Shown here: in pieces, positions 54,517 through 63,827 of the stretch
Layout: every line of letters begins with the position of its first letter
Numbering within the stretch: the first letter of the stretch is position 1
NCBI GenBank assembly: GCA_012295275.1
Contig: CM022667.1
Coordinates: 22,080,672-22,144,671 of the forward strand
Length of the DNA: 64,000 nucleotides
Reading direction: 5' to 3'
Source: Chrysomallon squamiferum
Taxonomy: Eukaryota; Mollusca; Gastropoda; Neomphalida; Peltospiridae
Notes under the pieces: generated by a model
What the model was told of the DNA's origin: nothing
The model's input: only the letters and a program-made list of their open reading frames with translations
The model's database searches: none
Made by a program: the position numbers and the translations under genes

Positions 54517-55035
54517 CTGTGTCGAACAATTATTGAAGTGTCAAACTATGTGAAAGGGTGGACACGATATCACGTCAATTAGTTCTCACAGTAGAGTCTG
54601 CCAAGGATGCACAAATGTCGACAATATAGACCAAATCCTTATATAATTTATACCATTGTCAGTAACAACCACACCTGTTAGCGAACTTGGTTCTGTACAG
54701 TACTGAACAAAGCGAACAATTACACGCCAGTGTAATCAGTGTCTGCTGGAAATTATGATAATAACAAGTGGAAAATGTATTCAGCTGAACAGTAATGTTA
54801 CCTGCCAAGTAACAACATGTGTGTCATTCTTGCATCGAGAAATGTTCCAGCACTCACGAGAACGATGATCACCAGATATTACGTAATTGTAAAGTATGAT
54901 ACGCCGAAACAGTGAAGTGCGTTTGATTTTAGATTCGATATGAAAAAATGTGTGGCTTTTGCAACCTTACGAGTTTCTTCTTCGAACTTGTCTTGTTGTA
55001 GTTGTTGTTTTTGGTTTTTTTTTTTTAAATTATCA

Positions 55036-55078
<43 letters not shown>

Positions 55079-55094
55079 GTCAAGAACTGGTGTA
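54516..55094. other. unique intergenic segment, no gene found
   Basis: About 430 bp of ordinary complexity after the CA/GA repeat, with no long frame, then poly-T and (ATT)n at 55011-55079. The (ATT)n abuts the truncated end of the Tigger-like repeat that follows. Confidence 0.6.
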
Positions 55095-55338
55095 AATACG
55101 AACGGGTGTTGTCCTCTCCAGACCGGAACTACTCTTTCAAGCCGCGTGGCGTTCAGTCACTCGCCGCGTGTCGAATCGCCACAGTTGTGTATCGTCAATT
55201 TTCTTCATGTTTTGAATTTTAAAATGTTTATGCCTAATTATTTACATATTTAGATGCCTTAGTAGCAGAAAACCGGAAAATCCAGAAATCTGGAATGCCT
55301 CATGCCTCAAGGAGTCCGGATAATTGGTTCCGTACCTG
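55095..55338 (-). mobile_element. Tigger-like MITE family 2, truncated copy
   Basis: Matches the reverse complement of 60610-60854. It starts in the interior of the element (ACGGGTGTTGTCCTC) and ends with the intact terminus GGATAATTGGTTCCGTACCTG followed by a TA. The other terminus is missing; an (ATT)n run sits at the break. Frame 54950-55222 is a by-product. Confidence 0.7.
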
Positions 55339-55456
55339 TATAACTATTTTGTCATTATCGTTATCATCAGTATTATTATTATTGTTGTTGTTGTTGTTAA
55401 ATTGAACAATAAAGATTTCCTATTTCTACTTACTACCATCGGCAACACTTCTAAAA

Positions 55457-55536
<80 letters not shown>

Positions 55537-55584
55537 TAAAATTAACAGTTTTGAACTTACCACCATTTCCTCTAGGTATTATTA
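55339..55584 (-). repeat. spacer repeat linked to Tigger-like MITE
   Basis: Reverse complement of about 60379-60609. It contains a (GTT)n, the segment ATTTCCTATTTCTACTTACT, poly-A plus (AAT)n (55458-55537) and ends ACCATTTCCTCTAGGTATTA. Because the MITE and this spacer occur together in both loci, the roughly 490-bp block was duplicated as a unit. Confidence 0.72.
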
Positions 55585-56946
55585 AGGTATTCAGAGTCTC
55601 ACTATACGATCATGTGTTCAAATACAATATACATTAATCTGAGGCAGTGCTTTAAAAAAAAATATATATATATATATATTATTATTATTATTATTATTTT
55701 ATTTTTTGTATTTTTCATTTTTTTAATGTTACCATCTAATACTCCACTGCACAGCCTGTATTTTGTTATCATTTAAAAACACTTTTTTTAGTAGTTACAA
55801 ATTCATTAGTAGTTAACTTTATTTATTTATCTTACTGTATTGAGATTGATGTATCTTTAGTGTTATGACATAATTCTCTCTCTTTTTTAAATAACATAAT
55901 ACTGATGTGAATACACTAAGCATAAACAATTCATAAGCAAAGCACTATCCATGGCTTGAGATAAAAGTTCAGTAGATGAATATCAGAAACTAAATATCTT
56001 CAATTATCAATTATCCTTTTAATTTTGGGCAGACATCGATATTCTGACTCATTAAAAGGAATACTCACTATTGATCTAAACAAATGCAAGGCATTTGCTT
56101 TGGTTATATTGTGTGATAAAGGTAGAAAGTATCAGTATTTGTAACTAGTGTCTAGAGAGCAGCATGGAGGCGATGAAATCAGATAATATTATTTGAAGTT
56201 TTTCTAAAATCCTCGATCCAAGATTAATTAATTAATTAAATAGTGTTTTATCAACATTTTTAAAATCATTATTTATTTATTTATTTATTTATTTTAATTT
56301 AATATATTCTGTTATAAAGCAAAGACAACAGTCATTGATAAAATAATGTAAATAGCCAGTTTCGCTAACTGTCCAGCATTATTCGTTATTTATCCTCTCT
56401 TAGAACAAAATTTGAGCCACAGACAACCTGAATATATAAAGAAAATAAAAGAACATAACACGAAAAGGAAGAAAAACCTTTTAATGTAATAATCCGCTCA
56501 ACATAATATAAATTTTTGGTTATTTAGCTGCATCGAAAAAGCGCCGGTCAGAATAAAGAAGGGCAATAATTCTTCTTCACTGAACAAACTAAGCAGAGTT
56601 GTCGTCTACGTTTCTATATTATTATTTTTTTTATAAACAACTGAAAGACTAATCACAGATAAATAATAACAAAACTAAATAAACAAACAAATAGATCTGG
56701 TGATAGATATTCATATGATGCATCACTGTGTGAATGGTTTTACTGCATTAATCACAAAAAATTAGCCTCATATACACATACAGTTGTGAAGATGTTTGTG
56801 TGTGATGTACGAGAGTTTTACACTCTTTAAAAAAACTACAGTATCAGTATCTCAGAGAAATACCGGAACTTCAGACAAGGCTGAAGTTTAAATTTTAAGT
56901 ATCTCTTGATTTTTATTATTATTATTTTGTTGTTTATCTGGAATTT

Positions 56947-56981
<35 letters not shown>

Positions 56982-56982
56982 C

Positions 56983-57016
<34 letters not shown>
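55585..57016. other. intergenic, no gene found
   Basis: AT-rich sequence with (AT)n(ATT)n at 55662-55697, (TTTA)n at 56272-56294, and (AT)n followed by a poly-T of about 31 at 56951-57016. No coding or RNA gene signal. Confidence 0.7.
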
Positions 57017-57504
<488 letters not shown>

Positions 57505-58090
57505 GCCTGGTGTATTCCGCGAGTCTAATGTATACGGTCTTCGGTGGTTGATTCAAGGTTCAAGTTCTGGTCTCGAAGAAGCAGCGGCAAGGGGGAGGAT
57601 TACCCAACACGGCGGTTACGTTTGATGAACACGGAGGTGTAACTTAAACTTATATTAATGTAATAACTTGATTGTCCCGTGACCAATTCCGTTTTTAATT
57701 AGAATTCATTTGATTCCGTATTTCCACAAAACCATAAATAATTTACAAGTGTTATTTTATTTTATTTTATTACAAAATATGTTCTGTATATAAATAAATA
57801 ACTCAAACTGCACTCTTCTTTATGTGTTATTTATCTAGTGGATATATATGTGTGTGTGTGTGTGTGTATGTATATGTGTATATATATATATACTGTCACA
57901 GTTTAAAATTTACGAAGTCACCGAGTTCTAAATCCCTAGACACGATAACGAGCACTTTAGTCATTGACACCGTGACGTTTTTATTTCTTTAAAATAATAA
58001 TAATAGTAGTAGTAGTGGTAGTAGTAGTAGTTACACTCACATATTCAGTTTCCACCTGTTCTCCATTCATTAGGAAACCCCACAACATCC
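57505..58090. other. upstream flank of globin gene
   Basis: Contains a GC-richer patch (57505-57650, for example GGCAAGGGGGAGGATTACC), a (TTTTA)n near 57752, (GT)n at 57849-57872, (TA)n at 57881-57892 and AGT triplets at 58001-58031. The string GGTTCAAGTTC near 57560 resembles an RNA polymerase III B box, but no A box fits, so no tRNA or SINE is called. Confidence 0.5.
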
Positions 58091-58170
58091 AACCAATCAG
58101 ACAGCAAGCACGTAACCATGCACGTTATGCACGTGCACAAAAACGTATAAATAACAAACTTTTGCACGTT
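58091..58170 (+). promoter_or_regulatory. putative globin core promoter with CCAAT, TATA and ACGTG-core cluster
   Basis: CCAAT at 58093-58097 and a TATAAATA box at 58146-58153, in proper order upstream of the globin. Between and around them are GCACGT hexamers at 58108, 58120, 58129 and 58164, and the palindrome GCACGTGC at 58129-58136. Each GCACGT contains the ACGTG core of hypoxia-response elements on one strand. Transcription would be expected to start near 58,175-58,185. The arrangement suggests oxygen-dependent control, an inference that needs expression data. Confidence 0.55.
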
Positions 58171-58200
58171 CTTTCTCCTCTTGAAACTAATTGTTGTTTG

Positions 58201-58228
58201 ATGTCAAACCTGCTTTTTGTATTTTTCG
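58201..58228 (+). other. possible upstream ORF in the globin leader exon
   Basis: An ATG at 58201 opens MSNLLFVFF and runs to a GTAAGA donor at 58229. If the leader is spliced to the acceptor at 58494-58495, the frame continues as VCSR and stops at TGA 58507-58509. That stop overlaps the globin start codon as ATGA (58506-58509). Speculative because neither the leader exon nor the splice is confirmed. Confidence 0.3.
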
Positions 58229-58495
58229 GTAAGACCCGAATTATTTTATCTTTTGTTTCGAATTTTGGTACGTTGTTAATAATTAGGCCTTTAATTTTTC
58301 AAAATTACGGATATGTACATTAAATTCGTTTTAATTTTACGTATATAATACTTTCATCTCCTTTATCATTATGAAGTAAAAAAATTATGTTCCTGGAGTT
58401 GGGTATCTTGAAATAAACTGGGTAACGAAATACTGTCCGTAATTATCCAGTTTATACTTTTTGAAATGTGAACACAAGTTTAAGATTTTCTTCAG
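58229..58495 (+). other. probable 5'UTR intron of globin gene
   Basis: A GTAAGA donor at 58229 and a TTTTCTTCAG acceptor ending at 58495 (pyrimidine-rich, correct orientation) lie between the TATA box and the ATG. Removing it would shorten the leader from about 330 to about 60 nt. Not proven. Confidence 0.45.
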
Positions 58496-58505
58496 TCTGT
58501 TCAAG

Positions 58506-58600
58506 ATGACAATCACAGAGGAACAAGCTACATCTGTGAAAGGATCGTGGAAAAAAGTGGCAACGGACTTGAAAACGCATGCCGTCAAAATATTTGTCAA
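58506..58600 (+). CDS. globin exon 1 (helices A-B)
   Basis: 95 nt: 31 codons plus two bases of Lys32. Starts MTITEEQATSVKGSW, ends at a GTAAGA donor. Confidence 0.93.
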
Positions 58601-59243
58601 GTAAGATCAATTGCTTTTAAAAATTCTAAGTCATGAACTAACTGTGGAAAAATGTTCAATTTTTTTTTTTTTTTTTTTCTTATTCCCGGAATGGGATAGT
58701 CAGATTTAGAAATTTCTAACAATGTGACTATTTTTAGATTTTTGATGGAGAATCCCGATCAACAGGCTTTTTTCAAGAAATTTGAAAGTGTATCTAAAGA
58801 CGACTTGGCAGGAAACGACGAGGTAGCGAAACAAGCAATGGACGTCATGACGGCTCTGGGCAAGTTCATCGACGTCATTGATAACGCTGACAGCTTAAAA
58901 GATGCAGTCAAACCAGTGGCTGTCAGTCACAAAACCAGGAACATAACTTTACAAAACTTCCAGGTAAACTGATATAATTGCAGAATTCAGAATTCAAATT
59001 TTAGTCGGGGCATGAAATTCAAAATTTTTTGTGCAAAATTCACTTTCAAAAAGTTGGATCTAAAATTTTATATATTAAAATACATTGCTAATTAAAACTG
59101 ACATGGTGCGTCCAATTTACTTTTTGTTTCAGAAAATGTTCACAGTGATAACGGATTACGTTGTAGCTAATGCTGAGGGAGACAAGGCAGCTTGGTCTGT
59201 GGCACTGGAAACGATAGGCACAGCAATTGGTGCCCAACAATAA
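58506..59243 (+). CDS. intracellular-type globin, three coding exons, 143 residues
   Basis: A heme-binding oxygen carrier or sensor of the animal globin family. Exons are 58506-58600, 58738-58963 and 59133-59243 (stop TAA). Introns sit at B12.2 (after Val31, splitting the Lys32 codon) and G7.0 (after Gln107), the two ancestral globin positions. Landmarks: Trp15 (A12), Pro38 (C2), Phe47 (CD1), Gln64 at distal E7, Val68 (E11), proximal His96 (F8) in VAVSHK and Trp128 (H8). No signal peptide, so probably cytosolic. Gln at E7 instead of His is known from several mollusc globins and changes ligand binding. The length is normal for a single-domain globin. The ATG is chosen because it gives a full helix A and the next upstream frame is closed. 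Orthology (myoglobin-like, neuroglobin or other) is not decided. Confidence 0.95.
58738..58963 (+). CDS. globin exon 2 (helices C-G start)
   Basis: 226 nt after the acceptor TATTTTTAG, ending at a GTAAAC donor. It carries CD1 Phe, distal Gln64 and proximal His96. The frame stays open for two codons into the intron and then stops. Confidence 0.95.
59133..59243 (+). CDS. globin exon 3 (helices G-H)
   Basis: 111 nt after the acceptor TTTTTGTTTCAG, encoding KMFTVITDYVVANAEGD to GAQQ and the TAA stop. Too short for a 60-codon ORF listing but required by the domain. Confidence 0.94.
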   Translation, partial: KMFTVITDYVVANAEGDKAAWSVALETIGTAIGAQQ

Positions 59244-59381
59244 CAAGTTCTGCATTTACTACATATCAATACAGCATTGTAATCTTGTTAAATTCTTGAA
59301 CTGTCTGTTGGCATTAAAACTGTTGAAATGTATTAGTGTGTTGAATAGTTATCTAAAAATTTAATGCTATCTAGTGCAATC

Positions 59382-59387
59382 ATTAAA
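59382..59387 (+). terminator. candidate globin poly(A) signal
   Basis: ATTAAA, 139 bp past the stop codon, followed by GT-rich sequence (CACATCTGTGGTGG). The best match to a cleavage/polyadenylation signal in the 3' flank. Confidence 0.5.
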
Positions 59388-60181
59388 GTTCACATCTGTG
59401 GTGGCTACTTTATTAGTAACGTAGATAATCTGATAGTATGGATTGACTACATGTACCTAAAAAAAAATTCCAATTTTTAAGGAAAATTATTAAAAATCGC
59501 GAAGTAATGAAGCCATTTAAAATATCTGCATAAAATGAAAGTTTGTATGTACGTTTAGATCGAATTCAAACTATTAACTTTAAATATTTAACACATCAAG
59601 AGTATCCAGTTCCAACAATACAAATCGACCATAAATTCAAACGATTTTGAAAATATTGTAGAAACATTTCACATTGCAGACCCAGAAATAAAATATTAAC
59701 CTACTGTACAACTGGTGCAAAAAGACCACAGCTGACAGATAAATACTATTCGGCTTTAAGTAGATGTCTATAACTATTGCCAACCAGAGTACAAAATGCC
59801 GCAAATGTTTCTACAGAATTTATATATATGTATTCTTGTGTGCGGGGAAGGAAATGCATTGGCAGGTATTGCTCTATAACAAATGAATACCACTCCTGTT
59901 TTACAACGCACCAGAAACTGGTATACATATATATATGTATATGTATATTCATTTACAAAAATAGAATTCGTTCAAAACCTGAGAGCTACTAATAAACACA
60001 TTAAAATTGTTTTCGAAATTCTTAGTTTATTCTTTTGTGCTTGACATAAAAGTGCATGTGTATAACAGTATAAATACAACTTTATATATAATTAATAATT
60101 AAAAAAAAAATAATTTAAAAAAAAAGTGTTTACTATTCACACAGCATAATATTTTTTATCAACAATTTAAAAAAGACACTA
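59388..60181. other. intergenic, no gene found
   Basis: Unique AT-rich sequence 3' of the globin. Overlapping 68-71-codon frames at 59746-59992 on both strands have no domain pattern. Confidence 0.65.
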
Positions 60182-60378
60182 CAGTGTACCGGACCAATTA
60201 TCCGGACTCCTTGAGGCCTGAGGCATTCCCGATTTCTGGATTTTCCGGTTTTCTGCTACTAAGGCATCTAAATATGTAAATAATTAGGCATAAACATTTT
60301 AAAATTAAAAACATGAAGAAAATTGTTGATACACTACTGTGGCCACTCGACAAGTAAACAGTGCGGCGAGTGATTGAA
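60182..60378 (+). mobile_element. Tigger-like MITE family 2, partial copy
   Basis: Begins CAGTGTACCGGACCAATTAT next to a TA and matches 60610-60800 closely through GCGGCGAGTGATTGAA. It then breaks into the spacer repeat. Its right half and terminus are missing. Confidence 0.7.
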
Positions 60379-60435
60379 TAATACCTAGAGGAAATGGTGA
60401 TAAGTTCAAAACTGTTAATTTTAATTATGATTATG

Positions 60436-60468
<33 letters not shown>

Positions 60469-60609
60469 TTTTTTTTTTTTTTTTAGAAGTGTTTTAGAAG
60501 TGTTGCCGATGGTAGTAAGTAGAAATAGGAAATCTTTATTGTTCAGTTTAACAACAACAACAACAATAATAATAATACTGATGATAACGATAATGACAAA
60601 ATAGTTATA
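60379..60609 (+). repeat. spacer repeat between two Tigger-like MITEs
   Basis: Reverse complement of 55339-55584: TAATACCTAGAGGAAATGGT at the start, (ATT)n and poly-T (60437-60484), a duplicated TTTTAGAAGTG, the ATTTCTACTTACT complement and an (AAC)n(AAT)n tail. Identity unknown. Confidence 0.7.
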
Positions 60610-60944
60610 CAGGTACGGAACCAATTATCCGGACTCTTTGAGGCATGAGGCATTCCAGATTTCTGGATTTTCCGGTTTTCTGCTACTAAGGCATCTAAAT
60701 ATGTAAATAATTAGGCATAAACATTTTAAAATTAAAAACATGAAGAAAATTGTTGATACTGTGGCCACTCGACACATAAACAGTGCGGCGAGTGAATGAA
60801 CGCCACGCGGCTTGAAAGATTAGTTCCGGTCTGGTGAGGACAACACCCGTGCGCTCGAACTATGAAAACAGCGTCGGGGAAAAAAACTTCCAGTTTTCTG
60901 GTCTTTCCGAATTTCAGGACACCGGATAATTGGTCCGGTACCTG
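60610..60944 (+). mobile_element. Tigger-like MITE family 2, full-length copy
   Basis: 335 bp with intact inverted termini, CAGGTACGGAACCAATTATC at the left and, reverse-complemented, CAGGTACCGGACCAATTATC at the right. Both ends are bounded by TA (60608-60609 and 60945-60946). TA duplication with CAG termini places it with pogo/Tigger-type non-autonomous elements. No coding capacity. It defines the ends of the two partial copies. Confidence 0.85.
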
Positions 60945-60946
60945 TA

Positions 60947-61657
60947 ATTACATTCTATCGCAACTGTTCCAAATTTAATATTAACTTTAACATTTATTAA
61001 TACTTTTACTCTCGATTTCAAGAGTAATGATAATTTTTCTACATAAAGCGAAGAAAAAAAACTAAACAATGATTATTCTTTGAAGAAGAGAATAATAATA
61101 ATAAAAATAAATAAATAAATAAATAAAAATAAAAGCATAAAAACAACAACAGAATTACTTTTATCCGCTTCTCTTATGTTAAAAAACTCGATTCAAACTG
61201 ATTATATAAAATTAGACACTTCTATTTTAAAATCATTTATCTTATAATAATATTATATGAATTCAGATACCAGTAATTTAGATGTTCTATTTTAAATTAT
61301 TATCTGATATAATTCGATTGGTATTGGATTATTCGATACACAATATAAATAAATCAATAAAAAATATATAAATAAAAACACGCACTTTCTTTTATTACAA
61401 AACAATACTTATATTATTCAGTCCATGTAAAATAAATAAATAAACGAATAATGACATTAGCTAGAACAACAAACAAAATTTTTTTTTTTTTTTTTTTTAA
61501 ATATCATAAAAATACATTTATACATAAATTTAAACAAAAGTATATAAAATCCCTTATGGATCTGATTATCATCATGAAAAACAATCGTGTAAATAATTAC
61601 AATAAACAAATAAAATAACAATTATTTTTCAAATAAATAACCTTTCTGAGAGGTGGA
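60947..61657. other. 3' flank of the membrane protein gene
   Basis: AT-rich, with (AATA)n near 61104-61132 and a poly-T of about 20 at 61479-61498. On the minus strand an AATAAA at 61396-61391 is a possible poly(A) signal, about 260 bp past the stop. Several ATAAA variants make the choice uncertain. Confidence 0.45.
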
Positions 61658-63595
61658 CTATTTTCCAAAAGTAAGTTTGCACGATAAACTCTTATCTTGA
61701 CTACATGTTAGAATCTGCTGGTAGAACAACTGATTTGTATCTGAATTAAACATTTTGAATTCTATAGTGAACGTAGATGTGCAATCACTGACACATTTTT
61801 TGTTTACAGGAACAAGAATGTTATCATATAAAGAAAAGAAGTTATGGCAGTACACACTTCTGTGTTGGTCATATGTTACAACTTCTTTGGGAAATTCAGA
61901 TGGTCCTGTCTCCAAAAGATCGCTCCGTGAGCATTTATTTTGGCAAGTACTTTCATCAGCAAGAATTTTGACCTCAACTGTTTCGTGAAAAGAACACAAA
62001 GAACAAATTTTGAATATGTGTTTTTGTCTGTCCAATATTTTACTGGAGGAACGCACTCCACTCAATTTATGTCCGAGGTAAAGAAACGTCACTTCCGGTG
62101 AAGGGCGACAATTGAGATGCAACATACTCTCAAGGTTACTGGAATGATTACGATTCAGATCGATCGGTTGACCGTACCATTCGACAGGATGGACGGACGG
62201 ACAGTATGTGAAGATGTTTAAATTAATCCTTGATGTTGGGATTGTGGTGGGGAGAGACTGGCTGTTTTCACACAGACTGTAAAAAGCGGCAGCCTCGGAC
62301 CAGCCGAAGTCTATGAGATTTACAACTCTAGATTTTGACTCGGAATAAGCTAGAGATGAGCACATGAGACGTAAGGAATGAAATACGGAGTAACAGCTTT
62401 TATAGACAGCCTGCTGCCTGTTGTAATGACTAAAATGGAGTCTCTTTGACATATCCATACACATTTCATTATCCCGAACAGGAATTGTGCCATCAATGGC
62501 CGAACACAACCGGGCAAACAATTTAGCTCCACTGGAACAGAATGTATTTTTCCACGAATCGTTTTGCTTAAGTATATTTGGAAGAGGCATATAAAAATTT
62601 GGCGAGTTAACGGGAGATGTCTGTGAAAAGCATTCGTCCTCATCTTTATCGAGAGGTAGCGCTGAAGTCGTTTGGTGATATTCGTGTTCCGAGGTTAAAA
62701 TACCTTTGATAAATGCACCTTCGTACGGATACTGACCGCCGCATTTGGTCACCTTCAACGGTAGACGTGATGCACAGACTTCGCGGGAAAAGTCGGTTAA
62801 CGGCGGTCGTTTTGATACTTCTGATATTATTTTTGAGATTCGGTAAAACCTGGTTGTATAATGACCAAGATTCACAGAAACTGCGTAAGATAGAGGTGTC
62901 GATAAGTTCGACTTAGCAGTAGGTAAGGAAAATATTTTGATTTCCATCTCGTGAAATCCACTAGACCAGTCATAATTGATTATTGCACCGTCAGGAAGCA
63001 TCACAGAAGCAAAATTATGCTCGCCCATGAATCGTATTTGATATTCGTCACTGCTGACGTTCCTGATATTCAGTGAATACACTGAATACATCGTACCATC
63101 TCCCGACTTGTGTCCGTTCACTGTCAGCGAGGTTTTGTTGTTAAATGTGACTTCAAATAGTTTGCTGTCTCCCGGGTCGGGAAACGATTTGAAGCTTGTG
63201 ACAGTGAGCTGATTCTTAATCGTAGGTTGTGGCGACACTCCAGGCAAGTGTGTAATCACAACTGAGTATTCTTTGGAATCGCCTGACGTCTCTGAAGAAC
63301 GTTCAGCATTTACACTCGAAAATATCCCGACACACAATGACGCCGCAAGTACTACGACAGTAACAATGGACACTATAACAATTATCCTTCTTCTACGATT
63401 TTTACAGAATATCTGATAGCACCTTACGTTTCTGCGAGGCTGGTTCAGAAAAGTTTGTGTTTCCGGGTATGAAAGACCATTTCCGTTTAACTGGCGGCTA
63501 TCAAGGACTGAATTATTGAGAATTGGCGTTTCTGATGACGCCATATCCGTCTGTCCATCACCTGGGAGAGGTGTGGTCAGCTCTACATCATTCAT
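61658..63595 (-). CDS. unrecognised type II membrane protein, 645 residues, single coding exon
   Basis: An intact 645-codon frame. Residues 1-70 are polar and end in a basic cluster (KNRRRR). Residues 71-93 form one transmembrane helix (IIVIVSIVTVVVLAASLCVG). Positive charges before the helix and no signal peptide predict N-in, C-out topology. The ectodomain starts with a beta-rich, cysteine-free part (about 100-265) with sequons at Asn153, Asn179 and Asn230. A cysteine-rich part (274-639) follows, with 20 cysteines (including CSLC at 531-534 and CQNKC at 551-555) and sequons at Asn345 and Asn483. I recognise no catalytic motif or named domain. A role as a cell-surface protein is inferred from topology only. 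Base composition is markedly less AT-rich than the flanks, as expected of a real coding exon. The ATG follows a 3' splice site by three bases. Confidence 0.9.
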   Translation of the reverse strand: MNDVELTTPLPGDGQTDMASSETPILNNSVLDSRQLNGNGLSYPETQTFLNQPRRNVRCYQIFCKNRRRRIIVIVSIVTVVVLAASLCVGIFSSVNAERSSETSGDSKEYSVVITHLPGVSPQPTIKNQLTVTSFKSFPDPGDSKLFEVTFNNKTSLTVNGHKSGDGTMYSVYSLNIRNVSSDEYQIRFMGEHNFASVMLPDGAIINYDWSSGFHEMEIKIFSLPTAKSNLSTPLSYAVSVNLGHYTTRFYRISKIISEVSKRPPLTDFSREVCASRLPLKVTKCGGQYPYEGAFIKGILTSEHEYHQTTSALPLDKDEDECFSQTSPVNSPNFYMPLPNILKQNDSWKNTFCSSGAKLFARLCSAIDGTIPVRDNEMCMDMSKRLHFSHYNRQQAVYKSCYSVFHSLRLMCSSLAYSESKSRVVNLIDFGWSEAAAFYSLCENSQSLPTTIPTSRINLNIFTYCPSVHPVEWYGQPIDLNRNHSSNLESMLHLNCRPSPEVTFLYLGHKLSGVRSSSKILDRQKHIFKICSLCSFHETVEVKILADESTCQNKCSRSDLLETGPSEFPKEVVTYDQHRSVYCHNFFSLYDNILVPVNKKCVSDCTSTFTIEFKMFNSDTNQLFYQQILTCSQDKSLSCKLTFGK

Positions 63596-63632
63596 ATTCT
63601 GAAAGTTAATAAATTAAATATTAACATTAAAT

Positions 63633-63636
<4 letters not shown>

Positions 63637-63694
<58 letters not shown>
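63637..63694. repeat. (GA)n microsatellite
   Basis: About 58 bp of perfect GA, some 40 bp from the inferred 3' splice site of the membrane protein gene. Confidence 0.97.
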
Positions 63695-63697
<3 letters not shown>

Positions 63698-63756
63698 AGG
63701 AGAAAATAATAACTACAAAGAATATTTCTAATATAATGAATAATTATTATTTCTTT

Positions 63757-63766
63757 TAACTAACTT

Positions 63767-63807
<41 letters not shown>

Positions 63808-63827
63808 ATAAATAAATAAATAAATAA
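63757..63827. repeat. (TAAC)n(TAAA)n compound microsatellite
   Basis: TAAC tetramers passing into TAAA tetramers. Confidence 0.95.

Noticed and set aside
57540-57600. tRNA gene or tRNA-derived SINE, because of a B-box-like GGTTCAAGTTC
   Set aside because: No A box at the right distance, no cloverleaf and no T-run terminator at the right place.
58385-58600. 71-codon minus-strand frame over the globin first exon
   Set aside because: Antisense shadow of globin exon 1 and its leader.
62350-62916. Frames on both strands within the membrane protein gene
   Set aside because: Shadows of the 645-codon frame, which explains the open reading.
61658-63595. BRICHOS-type protein (type II, linker, cysteine-bearing ectodomain)
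   Set aside because: Topology fits and MPLPN at 336-340 recalls a BRICHOS motif, but the Asp and two-Cys spacing could not be matched convincingly.
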